From contig JAGBEO010000010.1 in NCBI GenBank assembly GCA_017936885.1, forward strand, positions 103,677 through 167,676: a DNA stretch of 64,000 nucleotides, read 5' to 3'. The notes under the pieces were generated by a model. The model did no database searches, had not been told where the DNA came from, and saw only the letters and a program-made list of their open reading frames with translations. Source of the DNA: Lachnospiraceae bacterium. GTDB lineage: Bacteria; Bacillota; Clostridia; Lachnospirales; Lachnospiraceae. Positions 8,748-18,500 of this stretch are shown in pieces (the first letter of the stretch is position 1; every line of letters starts with the position of its first letter). The translations under genes and the position numbers were made by a program.

Positions 8748-9584
8748 ATGAACGAGCATATGAATACTCCGGCAGAGGTAATTGAAACCAATATCAATGC
8801 CGGTGTGGTGAAGGCGAATTTACCGCTTGGCAAGATGATTCTATTGGGAATTATGGCGGGGGCATTTATTGCCATAGGCGGTTCCAGCAGTAATGTTGCA
8901 GTACATAGTATAGCCGATGTGGGGCTTGCAAGAACATTGGCGGGCTGCATTTTCCCGGTAGGACTTATGATGATTGTGCTGATTGGCGGAGAACTTTTTA
9001 CCGGTAACTGCCTGATGATTATGGGCGTGCTGGATAAGAAGTTTAAGGCGGTTAAGATGGTGCGCAATCTGGTGGTTGTCTATCTGAGCAATCTGGCAGG
9101 CGCGTTGATTGTAGACGCATTGGTGTTCTACAGCGGACAGTATGATTATACAAGCGGTGCGCTTGGCGCATATACTATTAAAGTGGCACTTTCCAAGTCC
9201 ACGATGTCTTTTGATAAAGCATTTATTTCCGGTATTATGTGTAACATATTAGTGTGCGCGGCTATTCTGACAGCAGCAGCAGCTAAAGATATCGCGGGTA
9301 AGCTGTTGGCGATCTTTTTCCCGATTTGGGCATTTGTCGTAGCTGGATATGAACACTGTGTTGCAAATATGTACTATATTCCGGCAGGAATCTTTGCCGC
9401 ATCGAATCCTGACTATGTGGCAAAGGCAGAGGAGCTGTACGGTATCACGGCTGAACAGTGTGCGTCTGTCTCAATCGGCGGGCTGGTTCACAATCTTATT
9501 CCTGTTACATTGGGGAACATAGTAGGCGGCTCTTTTTGCTTGGGATGCTTGTGTTTCTTTATCTATCGGAAGAATTGGAAATAG
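8748..9584 (+). CDS. formate/nitrite transporter (FNT) family channel
   Basis: The 278-residue protein belongs to the FNT family of pentameric channels that pass formate, nitrite or related small anions across the inner membrane. About six hydrophobic helices are present, with the family signature GGELFTGNCLM in the second-helix break and the central-pore histidine in GYEHCVANMYY. In a fermentative anaerobe the likely substrate is formate, but nitrite or hydrosulfide cannot be excluded. A strong GAAGGAGA ribosome binding site precedes the ATG. It is a single-gene unit with its own terminator, and it converges with the cNMP-fold gene. Confidence 0.9.
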   Translation: MNEHMNTPAEVIETNINAGVVKANLPLGKMILLGIMAGAFIAIGGSSSNVAVHSIADVGLARTLAGCIFPVGLMMIVLIGGELFTGNCLMIMGVLDKKFKAVKMVRNLVVVYLSNLAGALIVDALVFYSGQYDYTSGALGAYTIKVALSKSTMSFDKAFISGIMCNILVCAAILTAAAAKDIAGKLLAIFFPIWAFVVAGYEHCVANMYYIPAGIFAASNPDYVAKAEELYGITAEQCASVSIGGLVHNLIPVTLGNIVGGSFCLGCLCFFIYRKNWK

Positions 9585-9613
9585 TAAATAGAAATCTGTA
9601 CTAAGAATAAGAG

Positions 9614-9658
9614 AACTGCTGTATATAGACGGAAACATCTATATGCAGCAGTTTTTTT
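9614..9658 (+). terminator. terminator of FNT gene
   Basis: AACTGCTGTATATAGA pairs along 16 bases with TCTATATGCAGCAGTT (one G-U), loop CGGAAACA, followed by seven T. A strong intrinsic terminator. Confidence 0.92.
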
Positions 9659-9684
9659 GTGTCATAGGAAATCTCCGGGAATTT

Positions 9685-11949
9685 TTATTTGTCCAGATAA
9701 TTCCGCTGCTCCTGTATTTCCTTCGGTATCTCTGCACCCATGTTCTTGAGTTTCTGGAACAGATTATTGTAATGGTGGATCTTCTGGCTGAGTTTGATGT
9801 CATAACGATCCATCATGTCTTTATAAAGCGGATTGGCTTTCAGTCTGTTGCGGACATCCTTGGCAAATGGGCAGTATGTGAAGAGAATACCGCGGGATAC
9901 CTTGTTCAGCCTTGGAGAACCGGCACCTTCATAGAGAATCCACGCTTCATAGTCTCTGATAAACATTTCCTTGAAACTGTTCTTTGCTTTCTGCATACTG
10001 AGCTTGATCTTATCTTTCGCATCAGCGGACAGATCCCTGTTTTTCTTATAAAACTGGATATAGTCAAAGTATTCGCTTGTAAGGGAAGCATCGGAGACAT
10101 CGTTCCAACGGGCACCCTGAATACGCTTGCACATTTCCCAACGGAAGTCGCCAGTCAGCCGAACCAGAATATTGGTCAAATCCTCCATCTGGAAGATGGA
10201 TACCATCATACGGGATGGAGTAGTACGTTTACGGCCTTCGATTTCCTGCCACATAACACCGCGGATACCGATATTAGGCATCAGGATAATGTCAGGGAGA
10301 ATCTCCACACCGACATATTCTTTACCAATGCCAAGATCAGGATTGGTGTAGATCATATCACGGTAGTAAGCGCTAAAGTCGAGCGAACGGATCTGGTTAA
10401 AGGCGCTTTCAACTTTCTCTGCCGATACGAGAGAAGTATTCAGATCTTTCAGAATATTGTGTTCTGAGAAGATCGGACAGAAACTGCTGATACGTCCGAA
10501 GGAAATCTTATTGACAGAAGGAAACATATTGTGGATCTCGAAGAGAACCCGTTTCTCTTTGTTATTCTGCATACTGGTTTCTTCCGCAGCACTGATCTTA
10601 CCCGTCATTTTCAGTTCATGGACATAAGCAAGGTAGTCGGTATCAAACTCGTTGCGGCTGGGCATTTTCTGCCCTGTATAGATTGCGTGCAGCCATTCAT
10701 AAATGCTGTAGACTTTCTTACCGGGATTGGTGGGAAGCTTGTCTACGATGGAGTACAGATAGGTTGCATTGTCCATACCGGCAAGATGTTCATCCACGTA
10801 ACCGAAATTGAAGAACATTTGCAATATCTTAGGAACGGAAGTATCGTGCAGGCTTTTCAAAAATGCCTTTTCATAGATCTGATAGAACAGTTTCGTGATG
10901 GTGAGACGCAGTTTTCTTGCGGTGTCATCGGAGCTGTTCTTATCTGTCATTTTGCGGTACTTGTCGATTGCATTTCTGAAAGCGGAAGCTGTTTCCTCAT
11001 CGATACCGGAGTAGGTAAGGATCGTATTGAGGGAATCCATAATATCGGGCACATCATCCGCATTGGTTTCCTCGTTAGACTGGGATTCCATATAGTCGCT
11101 TAAGTTATTGAGACGTTCCCGGTACTCGGCTACCCGTGTGCGGTACATATCCTGGTCGATGGAAGGCTGGCTTTCCAACTGAATCATCATCGTGCTCAGT
11201 GCCGCAATCAAAGTAGTGGAATCATCGGCGTTAGAACCGATTTTATACAGTAAGTTGGCATAAAGATCGAAGAAGTCCAAATGATTTTCGTTCATCAGCA
11301 GATTGGAGATCTCCGATTTATAATCATATAAAACACGACAGACGGAGACCACCTGATAGACATCCTGACTGGCCTTTAAGATGAGTCCGAGCAGGAAGTC
11401 CGGGTCCTGACCTTTAATGGGTTTGCCGGTTACCATTTTATGAAGCTGTGTGTAATAGCCGTTTAGCCAGGAGTCAATATCCTCTTCTAACACAAGCTCC
11501 GATAAAGATTCCAGTCCCGGCAGGGATCTGGGCGAAAATCCATGCTTGGAACAGAAGGATAAATAATCTTCATAACTGCCCATAAGATAATGATAGAAGT
11601 TATCACAGTCGAAACGTGCCAGTTCATACTGGTCTAAAATCTCGTGAAACTGCCTGAACAGGGAAGTGACGATCAGGTTAGCCATATCAGTGTTAGAATG
11701 CATGATATTGGATAACTGAGATACGGAATACGGATAAGAAGCAAGTGCCGTATTCTCTTCCGCCTGATAGGAAATGAAATAGGAATCGAAGAAAAGGTCA
11801 CAGACCCCGATGACATCTCCTTTATATAAGTAGAAAACACCACCCGGATAGGTGGCACGAACAGTCCCCTTCGCGATGACATGCAAAGCGGTGATGTTTT
11901 GTTCGCTTTGAATAAGCTGTGTTCCAGCCGGATATTCTTTTACAGCCAT
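9685..11949 (-). CDS. very large protein with N-terminal cNMP-binding fold
   Basis: A 754-residue protein whose first ~110 residues follow the Crp/Fnr cyclic-nucleotide-binding fold (GTQLIQSEQNITALHVIAKG, then LYKGDVIGVCDLFF). The canonical phosphate-binding cassette with Arg is not evident, so the ligand may not be a cyclic nucleotide. The remaining ~640 residues look mostly helical, resemble nothing I recognise, and show no clear C-terminal helix-turn-helix. Crp-family regulators are usually 200-240 residues, so this is a distinct architecture. It converges with the FNT gene. A hairpin adjoins its ribosome binding site. No function beyond a possible sensor or scaffold is claimed. Confidence 0.75.
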   Translation of the reverse strand: MAVKEYPAGTQLIQSEQNITALHVIAKGTVRATYPGGVFYLYKGDVIGVCDLFFDSYFISYQAEENTALASYPYSVSQLSNIMHSNTDMANLIVTSLFRQFHEILDQYELARFDCDNFYHYLMGSYEDYLSFCSKHGFSPRSLPGLESLSELVLEEDIDSWLNGYYTQLHKMVTGKPIKGQDPDFLLGLILKASQDVYQVVSVCRVLYDYKSEISNLLMNENHLDFFDLYANLLYKIGSNADDSTTLIAALSTMMIQLESQPSIDQDMYRTRVAEYRERLNNLSDYMESQSNEETNADDVPDIMDSLNTILTYSGIDEETASAFRNAIDKYRKMTDKNSSDDTARKLRLTITKLFYQIYEKAFLKSLHDTSVPKILQMFFNFGYVDEHLAGMDNATYLYSIVDKLPTNPGKKVYSIYEWLHAIYTGQKMPSRNEFDTDYLAYVHELKMTGKISAAEETSMQNNKEKRVLFEIHNMFPSVNKISFGRISSFCPIFSEHNILKDLNTSLVSAEKVESAFNQIRSLDFSAYYRDMIYTNPDLGIGKEYVGVEILPDIILMPNIGIRGVMWQEIEGRKRTTPSRMMVSIFQMEDLTNILVRLTGDFRWEMCKRIQGARWNDVSDASLTSEYFDYIQFYKKNRDLSADAKDKIKLSMQKAKNSFKEMFIRDYEAWILYEGAGSPRLNKVSRGILFTYCPFAKDVRNRLKANPLYKDMMDRYDIKLSQKIHHYNNLFQKLKNMGAEIPKEIQEQRNYLDK

Positions 11950-11962
11950 GTATAGTCCCCTC

Positions 11963-11982
11963 CATCTGCAGCAATGCAGATG
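11963..11982 (-). promoter_or_regulatory. hairpin next to the ribosome binding site of the large sensor-like gene
   Basis: CATCTGCA and TGCAGATG form a perfect 8-bp stem with a four-base loop, immediately upstream (in minus-strand sense) of GGAGGGG and the ATG. It could affect mRNA stability or initiation; no T-tract follows, so it is not a terminator. Confidence 0.5.
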
Positions 11983-12182
11983 CCCCTTCTAAGATAGTAA
12001 TAACCTCATTAGATTCAATGATATTTTTATTATAAGACCGGGGAAAAATAATTACAAGGAATAGAAGTCTGAGGGAAACAGGTTTTGGCAATATGCACAA
12101 GAAGTTTCAAAGTATTTTGTGCTGTACTTTTAAAAAAAGTATGCTAGAATAAAATGACAGATATGTCACAGGGCAATAAAGA

Positions 12183-12272
12183 GGGCATGAAGTTATACTA
12201 AGGCAGCAAAGTACGCTGCCTAAGTATAACTAAATCATGCCCGGAAGAATATCTCCAAGGAGATATTCTTCC
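12183..12272 (+). repeat. tandem stem-loop element, copy A
   Basis: Outer arms GGGCATGA (12183-12190) and TCATGCCC (12235-12242) enclose a 17-bp stem with one mismatch (12191-12207 with 12215-12231, loop AAAGTAC) and an unpaired AAA on the 3' side. Directly abutting is a second perfect hairpin, GGAAGAATATCTCC / GGAGATATTCTTCC (12243-12272), loop AA. No T-tract follows. An extended -10 (TGCTAGAAT, 12142-12150) lies upstream and the next gene starts 45 bases later. Copy B at 58956-59048 has the same plan with other sequence. Confidence 0.85.
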
Positions 12273-12317
12273 AAGTATATGGTATATATGTATATATAGA
12301 GAAAGGGCAGTTGTGGG

Positions 12318-12785
12318 ATGGAAAAGGAAGATATTGCTTACAGACAGCAGATTGTGGACGAATATAAACCGGATGTAGAAAAACTGATTCGTTATCTTCC
12401 GTGGCTGGAGGAGAAGGCTGGGCAAAAGGTGTCTGAAACTTTCGAGGGATCGGGTATTAGGGAAAGTTCTATTACCTTTCCGGTCTATGACAGTACGCTG
12501 ATGAGCTTTATCAAAGAAGTGCAGCGGACGAAACTGTTGGACAGAAACTATGTATATGTCTATTCCAGAAACAGAATCCGAACTGCGGCAGATGAACTGA
12601 AATTGATTGACCGCTCCGGTATTAGAGACATGGATGTATTAAGGGGGATTTTGTCCAAATATGTGATGGGCGGTATGACCAAGGGCAGACTGTGGACAGA
12701 GGCAGTGCAGAATCAAGTGTTCCTGCATGTTATCAGGAAGATGAAAGAGAATATTGAGTTTTGGGATAAACCTATGATGACCTGA
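12318..12785 (+). CDS. conserved hypothetical protein (possibly DUF6508-like)
   Basis: The 155-residue soluble protein has no membrane segment or signal peptide. Features include YLPWLEEKAG, PVYDSTLMSFIKEV, NYVYVYSRNRI and, near the C-terminus, ILSKYVMGGMTKGRLWTEAV. From memory this pattern resembles a domain of unknown function called DUF6508, found in many Clostridia; that match is unverified. It is preceded by stem-loop element A, has a GAAAGGG ribosome binding site at some distance, and is followed 88 bases later by a TetR gene, with which it may be co-transcribed. No function is claimed. Confidence 0.75.
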   Translation: MEKEDIAYRQQIVDEYKPDVEKLIRYLPWLEEKAGQKVSETFEGSGIRESSITFPVYDSTLMSFIKEVQRTKLLDRNYVYVYSRNRIRTAADELKLIDRSGIRDMDVLRGILSKYVMGGMTKGRLWTEAVQNQVFLHVIRKMKENIEFWDKPMMT

Positions 12786-12873
12786 TAAGTCATTATAAGT
12801 ATGCCGGCATACAGGTATGGTCGCCGCGTATTACCCGCGGGAATAATTGTGGATTAACGGAGAAGGAAAGAAC

Positions 12874-13455
12874 ATGGGAGAAAAATCGGTACAGAAGAAG
12901 AAATATATATTGGAAACAGCCAGAAAGGTGTTTGTGGATAAGGGATATAAGAATGTGACCATGAAAGATATCGTGGAGGCATGTGAAATCAGCCGGGGCG
13001 GTCTGTATTTGTATTTTGACAGTACAGAGCAGATTCTGCTGGAGGTATTGCAGATGGAAGCTGACGAGGCGGATGATGTGTTTACCAAGAATATCACGCA
13101 GGAGGATACGGCGGCGGATATTCTGACGCTGTTTCTCAAGGAGCAGAAGAAGGAATTGCTGCAGAAAAAGAATAGTTTGACTGTGGCAGTCTACGAATAT
13201 TTCTTTGAACATAAATCGACTGATAAGAACAATATGCTGCGGAAACAATTTGACGCAGGTGTCAGGGTAATAGAGAAGCTGATTGAAGCAGGCATTGCCA
13301 GCGGAGAATTCTATTGTGAGGACCCCAAAGGGGCGGCAAGCAACATTATGTATGTGCTGGAAGGGATGAAGATTGATGCGCAGACTTTCGGTATTACAGA
13401 GAAGATGGTGGATGAGCAGCTCCTTTATATTATGCAGGGCTTGATTATAGAGTAG
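12874..13455 (+). CDS. TetR/AcrR-family transcriptional regulator
   Basis: About 193 residues from ATG 12874, which follows GGAGAAGGAAAG; an earlier in-frame TTG at 12847 lacks a ribosome binding site. The N-terminus holds a TetR helix-turn-helix (VFVDKGYKNVTMKDIVEAC, SRGGLYLYFDSTEQIL). The C-terminal ligand and dimer domain is divergent, as is normal for the family. It probably represses neighbouring genes: the hypothetical gene upstream or the two aspartoacylase-like genes downstream, from which it is separated by a small terminator-like hairpin. The ligand is unknown. Confidence 0.9.
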   Translation: MGEKSVQKKKYILETARKVFVDKGYKNVTMKDIVEACEISRGGLYLYFDSTEQILLEVLQMEADEADDVFTKNITQEDTAADILTLFLKEQKKELLQKKNSLTVAVYEYFFEHKSTDKNNMLRKQFDAGVRVIEKLIEAGIASGEFYCEDPKGAASNIMYVLEGMKIDAQTFGITEKMVDEQLLYIMQGLIIE

Positions 13456-13479
13456 GATACATAACCAGGATGTTACGGG

Positions 13480-13512
13480 AAGGTGCTTTCGGGATGACGA
13501 GGCACCTTTTAT
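13480..13512 (+). terminator. weak terminator after TetR gene
   Basis: AAGGTGC (13480-13486) pairs with GCACCTT (13502-13508) around a 15-base loop and is followed by TTATAG. Moderate strength only. Confidence 0.5.
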
Positions 13513-13541
13513 AGTATAAAGTGCAGGATTGGGGGATTAGT

Positions 13542-14495
13542 ATGGTAAGTAAAGTATGTTCGGTAGAACTTCCGGTGGGAGAGCATCTGGTTATTTATAA
13601 GAATCGGATTGCCTGTGAGAATGCTTCCGGCAGGGAAGGCAGAATCGCTGTTGTATCAGGGATTCACGGAGACGAGTTAGAGGGACAGTATGTCTGTTAT
13701 GAAATGACGCGCAGACTGAAGGAACATCCGGAATACCTGAAAGGAATTGTGGATATTTATCCGCAGTTAAATCCGTTGGGGATTGATATGGCAAGAAGAA
13801 ACATACCTAATCTGGAAATGGATATGAACAGAATCTTTCCGGGATCGGCACAGGGGGCTTTCATGGAGAGAGTTGCGGCTGCTGTAATTGATGATATTGT
13901 CGGTGCGGATGTTTGTCTGGATGTTCATGCATCTGACATGTATGTCAGGGAGATACCGCAGGTGCGTATCAGTTCCGAGTTTGTGCAGAAGCTTTTGCCG
14001 TTTGCGAAGCTTCTGAATACGGATATGATCTGGTTGAATGCTTCTGCTACGGTACATGAGTCCACGCTGGCACATTCCCTGAATATGCTGGGCGTGCCCA
14101 CGCTGGTAGTGGAGATGGGCTTGGGGATGCGCGTGAACAGGGAATACGGCAATCAGGTAGTGGATGGAATTTTCAATCTGATGCATGAGATGGGATTATG
14201 GACCGGACCGGTCAGTACGGTAAGAGAGCCTGCCGTATCTACGGACGGTGAGGTAGAGTTCATCCGGGCAGAGTATGCAGGGATTTTTCTGCCGGATATC
14301 GCACATCAGCATTATGTACAGAAAGGCGAGAAAATAGGAGAAATCGTGGACGTGATGACCGGAACAGTCAAACAGGAAATCAGGGCTGGGAAAGCGGGAA
14401 TTGTTTTTACGCTGCGAGAGTACCCGTTTGTATATGAAGGGGCGCTGCTTGCCCGGATACTTACGGAAGTAGAAATGTGTGAGGAGAACTTATAA
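13542..14495 (+). CDS. AstE/AspA-like (M14-type) zinc amidohydrolase, active-site intact
   Basis: A ~317-residue member of the succinylglutamate desuccinylase/aspartoacylase family, zinc enzymes that hydrolyse N-acyl amino acids or related amides. ATG 13542 is preferred because GGGGG lies six bases upstream; GTG 13521 has no such site. Zinc ligands His42 and Glu45 (GIHGDELEG) and His129 (LDVHASD) and catalytic Glu191 (VVEMGLG) are all present. The C-terminal ~80 residues form a small beta-rich domain (KGEKIGEIVDVMTG). It is followed by a paralogue that has lost these residues. The true substrate is unknown; family members are often mis-assigned, so no gene symbol is given. Confidence 0.85.
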   Translation: MVSKVCSVELPVGEHLVIYKNRIACENASGREGRIAVVSGIHGDELEGQYVCYEMTRRLKEHPEYLKGIVDIYPQLNPLGIDMARRNIPNLEMDMNRIFPGSAQGAFMERVAAAVIDDIVGADVCLDVHASDMYVREIPQVRISSEFVQKLLPFAKLLNTDMIWLNASATVHESTLAHSLNMLGVPTLVVEMGLGMRVNREYGNQVVDGIFNLMHEMGLWTGPVSTVREPAVSTDGEVEFIRAEYAGIFLPDIAHQHYVQKGEKIGEIVDVMTGTVKQEIRAGKAGIVFTLREYPFVYEGALLARILTEVEMCEENL

Positions 14496-14569
14496 AGCTT
14501 ACGTTCTTTCCTATGCGTTGGAAGGGTTGATATAGTTGATAAAAGGAGAGGGAAGGAAGTTTTTCGGAT

Positions 14570-15505
14570 ATGTTTGTAGATGAAATTTATCGGGTGGAGG
14601 CACCTTACAGAGAGCCGATGGTTGTGAAGGGGTACCGCTTTGGCAAAGGAGATAAGGCGGCGTGCATTCTAGGGCCTATGAGGGGGAATGAAATACAGCA
14701 GTTGTATATCTGTTCTCAATTGGTGCGCGTCTTAAAAGAACTGGAAGGAAACGGATGTATCAGTTCCGGCAAGGAAGTGTTGGTTATTCCGGTGATTAAC
14801 AGCTATGCCATGAATGTGGGAAAACGGTTCTGGGGCGTAGAGGATGTGGACATCAACCGCAGATTCCCGGGCAATTCTTATGGTGAGACTGCGGCAAGGA
14901 TCGCAGGCGGCGTGTTTGAGAAGATCAAAGATTACAGCTACGGGATTCAACTGGCAAGCTTTTATATGACGGGTGAGTTTGTTCCGCATGTGAGAATGAT
15001 GGAGACGGGATATCAGAACACCTCTTTGGCGAATTTATTCGGGCTGCCTTATGTGGTGGTCAGAAAACCGAAGCCCATTGATACCAAGACCTTAAACTAT
15101 AACTGGCAGGATGAAATGACGGCAGCTTTTTCCCTCTATACAAATAAAAACACAGAAGTAGATGAGGCAAGCGCCAATCAGGCTGTGGCAGCAGTTTTGA
15201 GGTTCCTGACACGTATGGGAATCATTCGGTATGAGAGCCACAGCGGCTATATCAGTCATGTGATTATGGAAGAGGACTTGTCTAATATCCATGTGAATTG
15301 CGGCGGTATTTTCAGAGGGCTGGTAAAAGCCGGGGAAGATGTGCGGTATGGGCATAAAATGGCGGAAATCATAGATCCCTATGAGGGAAACGTGAAGGAA
15401 ACCATTGTGGCGCCTACGGACGGCATTGTCTTCTTTACACACACGGAAGATTTGATTACGGAAAATGATATGGCGTATCGGTTGATACATCGCTTACATG
15501 CGTAA
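14570..15505 (+). CDS. AstE/AspA-like paralogue lacking the zinc site (predicted pseudoenzyme)
   Basis: This 311-residue protein shares the fold and C-terminal beta domain of the preceding gene product (EDVRYGHKMAEIIDPYEGNVKE near its end) and the FPGN segment. The metal motif GxHGDE is replaced by GPMRGNE (Arg38 for His, Asn40 for Asp, Glu41 kept), the second His position is Ala in YGIQLASF, and the catalytic Glu in VVEMG is replaced in YVVVRKPK. It is therefore unlikely to hydrolyse anything alone. It may be a regulatory or structural partner of the upstream enzyme, from which it is separated by 74 bases. The frame is intact, so it is not a decaying gene. Confidence 0.8.
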   Translation: MFVDEIYRVEAPYREPMVVKGYRFGKGDKAACILGPMRGNEIQQLYICSQLVRVLKELEGNGCISSGKEVLVIPVINSYAMNVGKRFWGVEDVDINRRFPGNSYGETAARIAGGVFEKIKDYSYGIQLASFYMTGEFVPHVRMMETGYQNTSLANLFGLPYVVVRKPKPIDTKTLNYNWQDEMTAAFSLYTNKNTEVDEASANQAVAAVLRFLTRMGIIRYESHSGYISHVIMEEDLSNIHVNCGGIFRGLVKAGEDVRYGHKMAEIIDPYEGNVKETIVAPTDGIVFFTHTEDLITENDMAYRLIHRLHA

Positions 15506-15518
15506 CTAAAAACACCGA

Positions 15519-15547
15519 TTGAAATATACTGAATAATTTGGCATAAT
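15519..15547 (+). promoter_or_regulatory. purL promoter
   Basis: TTGAAA (15519-15524) and CATAAT (15542-15547) with a 17-base spacer, 40 bases before the purL ATG. No purine riboswitch fits in the short leader. Confidence 0.6.
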
Positions 15548-15587
15548 GTATTTGTCAGATTACATAAACATATGGAGGAAATTCATC

Positions 15588-18500
15588 ATGGGAAACGTAA
15601 AGCGAATTTATGTAGAAAAGAAAGAACCTTTTGCAGTCAAAGCGAAGGAACTGAAGGAGGAAATCGGCAGTTATCTTGGCATTAATGGTGTAAAGGATGT
15701 ACGGGTATTTATCCGCTATGATGTGGAGAATTTATCTGACGAGGTTTTTGCCAAAGCATGTAAAACCGTATTTTCCGAGCCGCCGGTAGATATTTTGTAT
15801 GAAGAAACCATAGACATTCCGACAGACGGCAAAGTATTCAGTGTAGAGTATCTTCCGGGACAGTTCGACCAGAGGGCAGATTCCGCCGTACAGTGCGTGA
15901 AGTTTTTGAAAGAGGATGAGGAACCGATTATTAAGACGGCAGTTACCTACTTGGTAACGGGTTCCGTTTCTGATGATGAATTTGAGAAGATAAAAGCATA
16001 TTGTATCAACCCGGTAGATTCCAGAGAGACCGATATGGTGAAGCCGGACACGCTTGTTACGGTATATGACGAGCCAGCGGATGTGGCGGTATTTGAAGGC
16101 TTTGAGACTATGCCGGAAGCGGAGCTTAAGAAATTATATGATTCCCTCGGACTGGCTATGACGTTCAAGGATTTTCAACATATCCAGAACTATTATCACG
16201 GGGAAGAGCACAGAGATCCTACCATGACGGAAATCCGCGTGCTGGATACCTATTGGTCTGATCACTGCCGTCATACGACTTTCTCAACAGAGTTAAAAGA
16301 TGTTGTCTTTGCGGACGGTTATTATCAGACACCAATTAAGAAAACCTATGAAAATTATCTTGCCACCAGAGAAGAAATTTTCGCAGGCAGAGACGACAAG
16401 TTTGTCTGTCTGATGGATCTGGCTCTCATGGGAATGCGCAAACTGAAAAAAGACGGCAAGTTAGAAGATATGGAGCAGTCTGATGAAATCAATGCCTGCT
16501 CAGTAGTCGTTCCGGTAGAAATGGATTACGGCAATGGCCCTGTGACCGAAGAATGGCTTGTCTTTTTCAAAAATGAGACCCACAACCATCCGACAGAGAT
16601 CGAGCCTTTCGGTGGCGCAGCAACCTGCCTTGGCGGTGCCATCCGTGACCCCTTATCAGGACGTGGCTATGTCTATCAGGCAATGCGTGTAACCGGTGCG
16701 GCGGACCCGACCGTTCCGGTAGCAGATACGTTGAAAGGTAAATTATCCCAGAAGAAGCTGGTACGCGGTGCGGCAAGCGGCTATTCTTCTTACGGTAACC
16801 AGATCGGTCTCGCAACCGGACTGGTAAAGGAGATTTATCATCCTGATTATGTGGCGAAAAGAATGGAAATCGGTGCGGTTATGGGGGCGGCACCGAGAAA
16901 AAATGTGATTCGTGAGACTTCCGACCCGGATGATATCATCATCCTGCTGGGCGGCAGAACCGGACGTGACGGCTGCGGTGGTGCAACCGGTTCTTCCAAG
17001 GTGCACACGGAAAGCTCGATCGAAACCTGCGGCGCAGAAGTGCAGAAAGGTAACGCGCCTACAGAGCGTAAGATTCAGAGACTGTTCCGCCGTGAGGAAG
17101 TAAGTAAGCTGATCAAGAAATGTAATGACTTTGGTGCCGGCGGCGTCTCCGTAGCGATCGGTGAGCTGGCAGACGGTCTTGTGGTAGATTTGGACAAAGT
17201 GCCGAAGAAATATGCAGGTCTGGACGGAACGGAACTTGCCATTTCCGAATCCCAGGAGAGAATGGCAGTTGTTGTTGCCCCGAAGGATGTGGATGCGTTC
17301 TTAGGCTATGCGGCAGAAGAAAATCTGGAAGCCATCGCAGTAGCGGTCGTGACCAAGGAGCCAAGGCTGGTACTGAAATGGCGCGGTAAGGAAATCGTCA
17401 ATATTTCCAGAGCATTCCTGGATACCAACGGCGCTCATCAGGAAACTTCCGTTGCAGTAGATATGCCGGAGGAAAAAGACAATTATTTGAAGAAGATCGC
17501 TACTCCTGCGGTAGACGAAGCGCTGCAGCAGGGCGATGTGAAGAAAGCATGGCTGTCCCTGTTAAATGACTTGAATGTATGTTCCCAGAAGGGACTTGTA
17601 GAAATGTTTGACGCGTCCATCGGTGCAGGCAGCGTTTACATGCCTTACGGTGGTAAATATCAGTTGACGGAAACGCAGGCGATGGTTGCCAAGCTTCCTG
17701 TATTACAGGGCAAGACCGATACGGTCACGATGATGAGCTACGGATTTGATCCCTACTTGTCGAGCTGGAGCCCGTACCACGGTGCAATCTATGCGGTAAC
17801 CGAATCCATGGCGAAGATTGTTGCCAACGGCGGTGATTATAAGACGATCCGCTTTACCTTCCAGGAATACTTCAGACGGATGACGGAGGATGCAAGCCGT
17901 TGGAGCCAGCCTTTTGCAGCTTTGCTCGGTGCTTATGATGCACAGATCGGTTACGGTCTGCCATCCATCGGTGGTAAAGATTCCATGTCCGGTACGTTTA
18001 ATGATATTGATGTGCCGCCCACATTGGTATCCTTCGCAGTAGACATCAGTAAGAAACAGAACATCATCAGTCCCGAACTTAAGAAAGCAGGGGACAAGCT
18101 GGTTCGTTTTGAAATTGCCAAAGATGAGTACGATCTGCCTGTTTATGAGAAAGTCATGCAGGTATATGATAAGATTCTGACACTGATGTCAGAAGGAAAA
18201 ATCACGGCAGCTTACGCACTGGATGCAAAAGGTGTGGCAGCAGCGATCAGCAAGATGGCATTCGGTAATAAACTTGGTGTAGCGGTAGAAAAAGACCTGG
18301 CAGCAGAAGAACTTTTTGCAAACGGTTTGGGTGAGATCATCGCAGAAATGCCTGTTACGGCAGTGGATGCTTTGGGCAGTTTAGGTCTGGCATATACAGT
18401 GATCGGTACTGTGACAGAGGATACAGCCTTTACCTATGGCGATGTGACCGTTACGATGGAAGAGGCATTAGAGGCATGGACTTCTAAATTGGATAAGGTA

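Noticed and set aside
9643-10467. 274-residue open frame on the plus strand
   Set aside because: Antisense to the large cNMP-fold gene, and it begins inside the FNT terminator.
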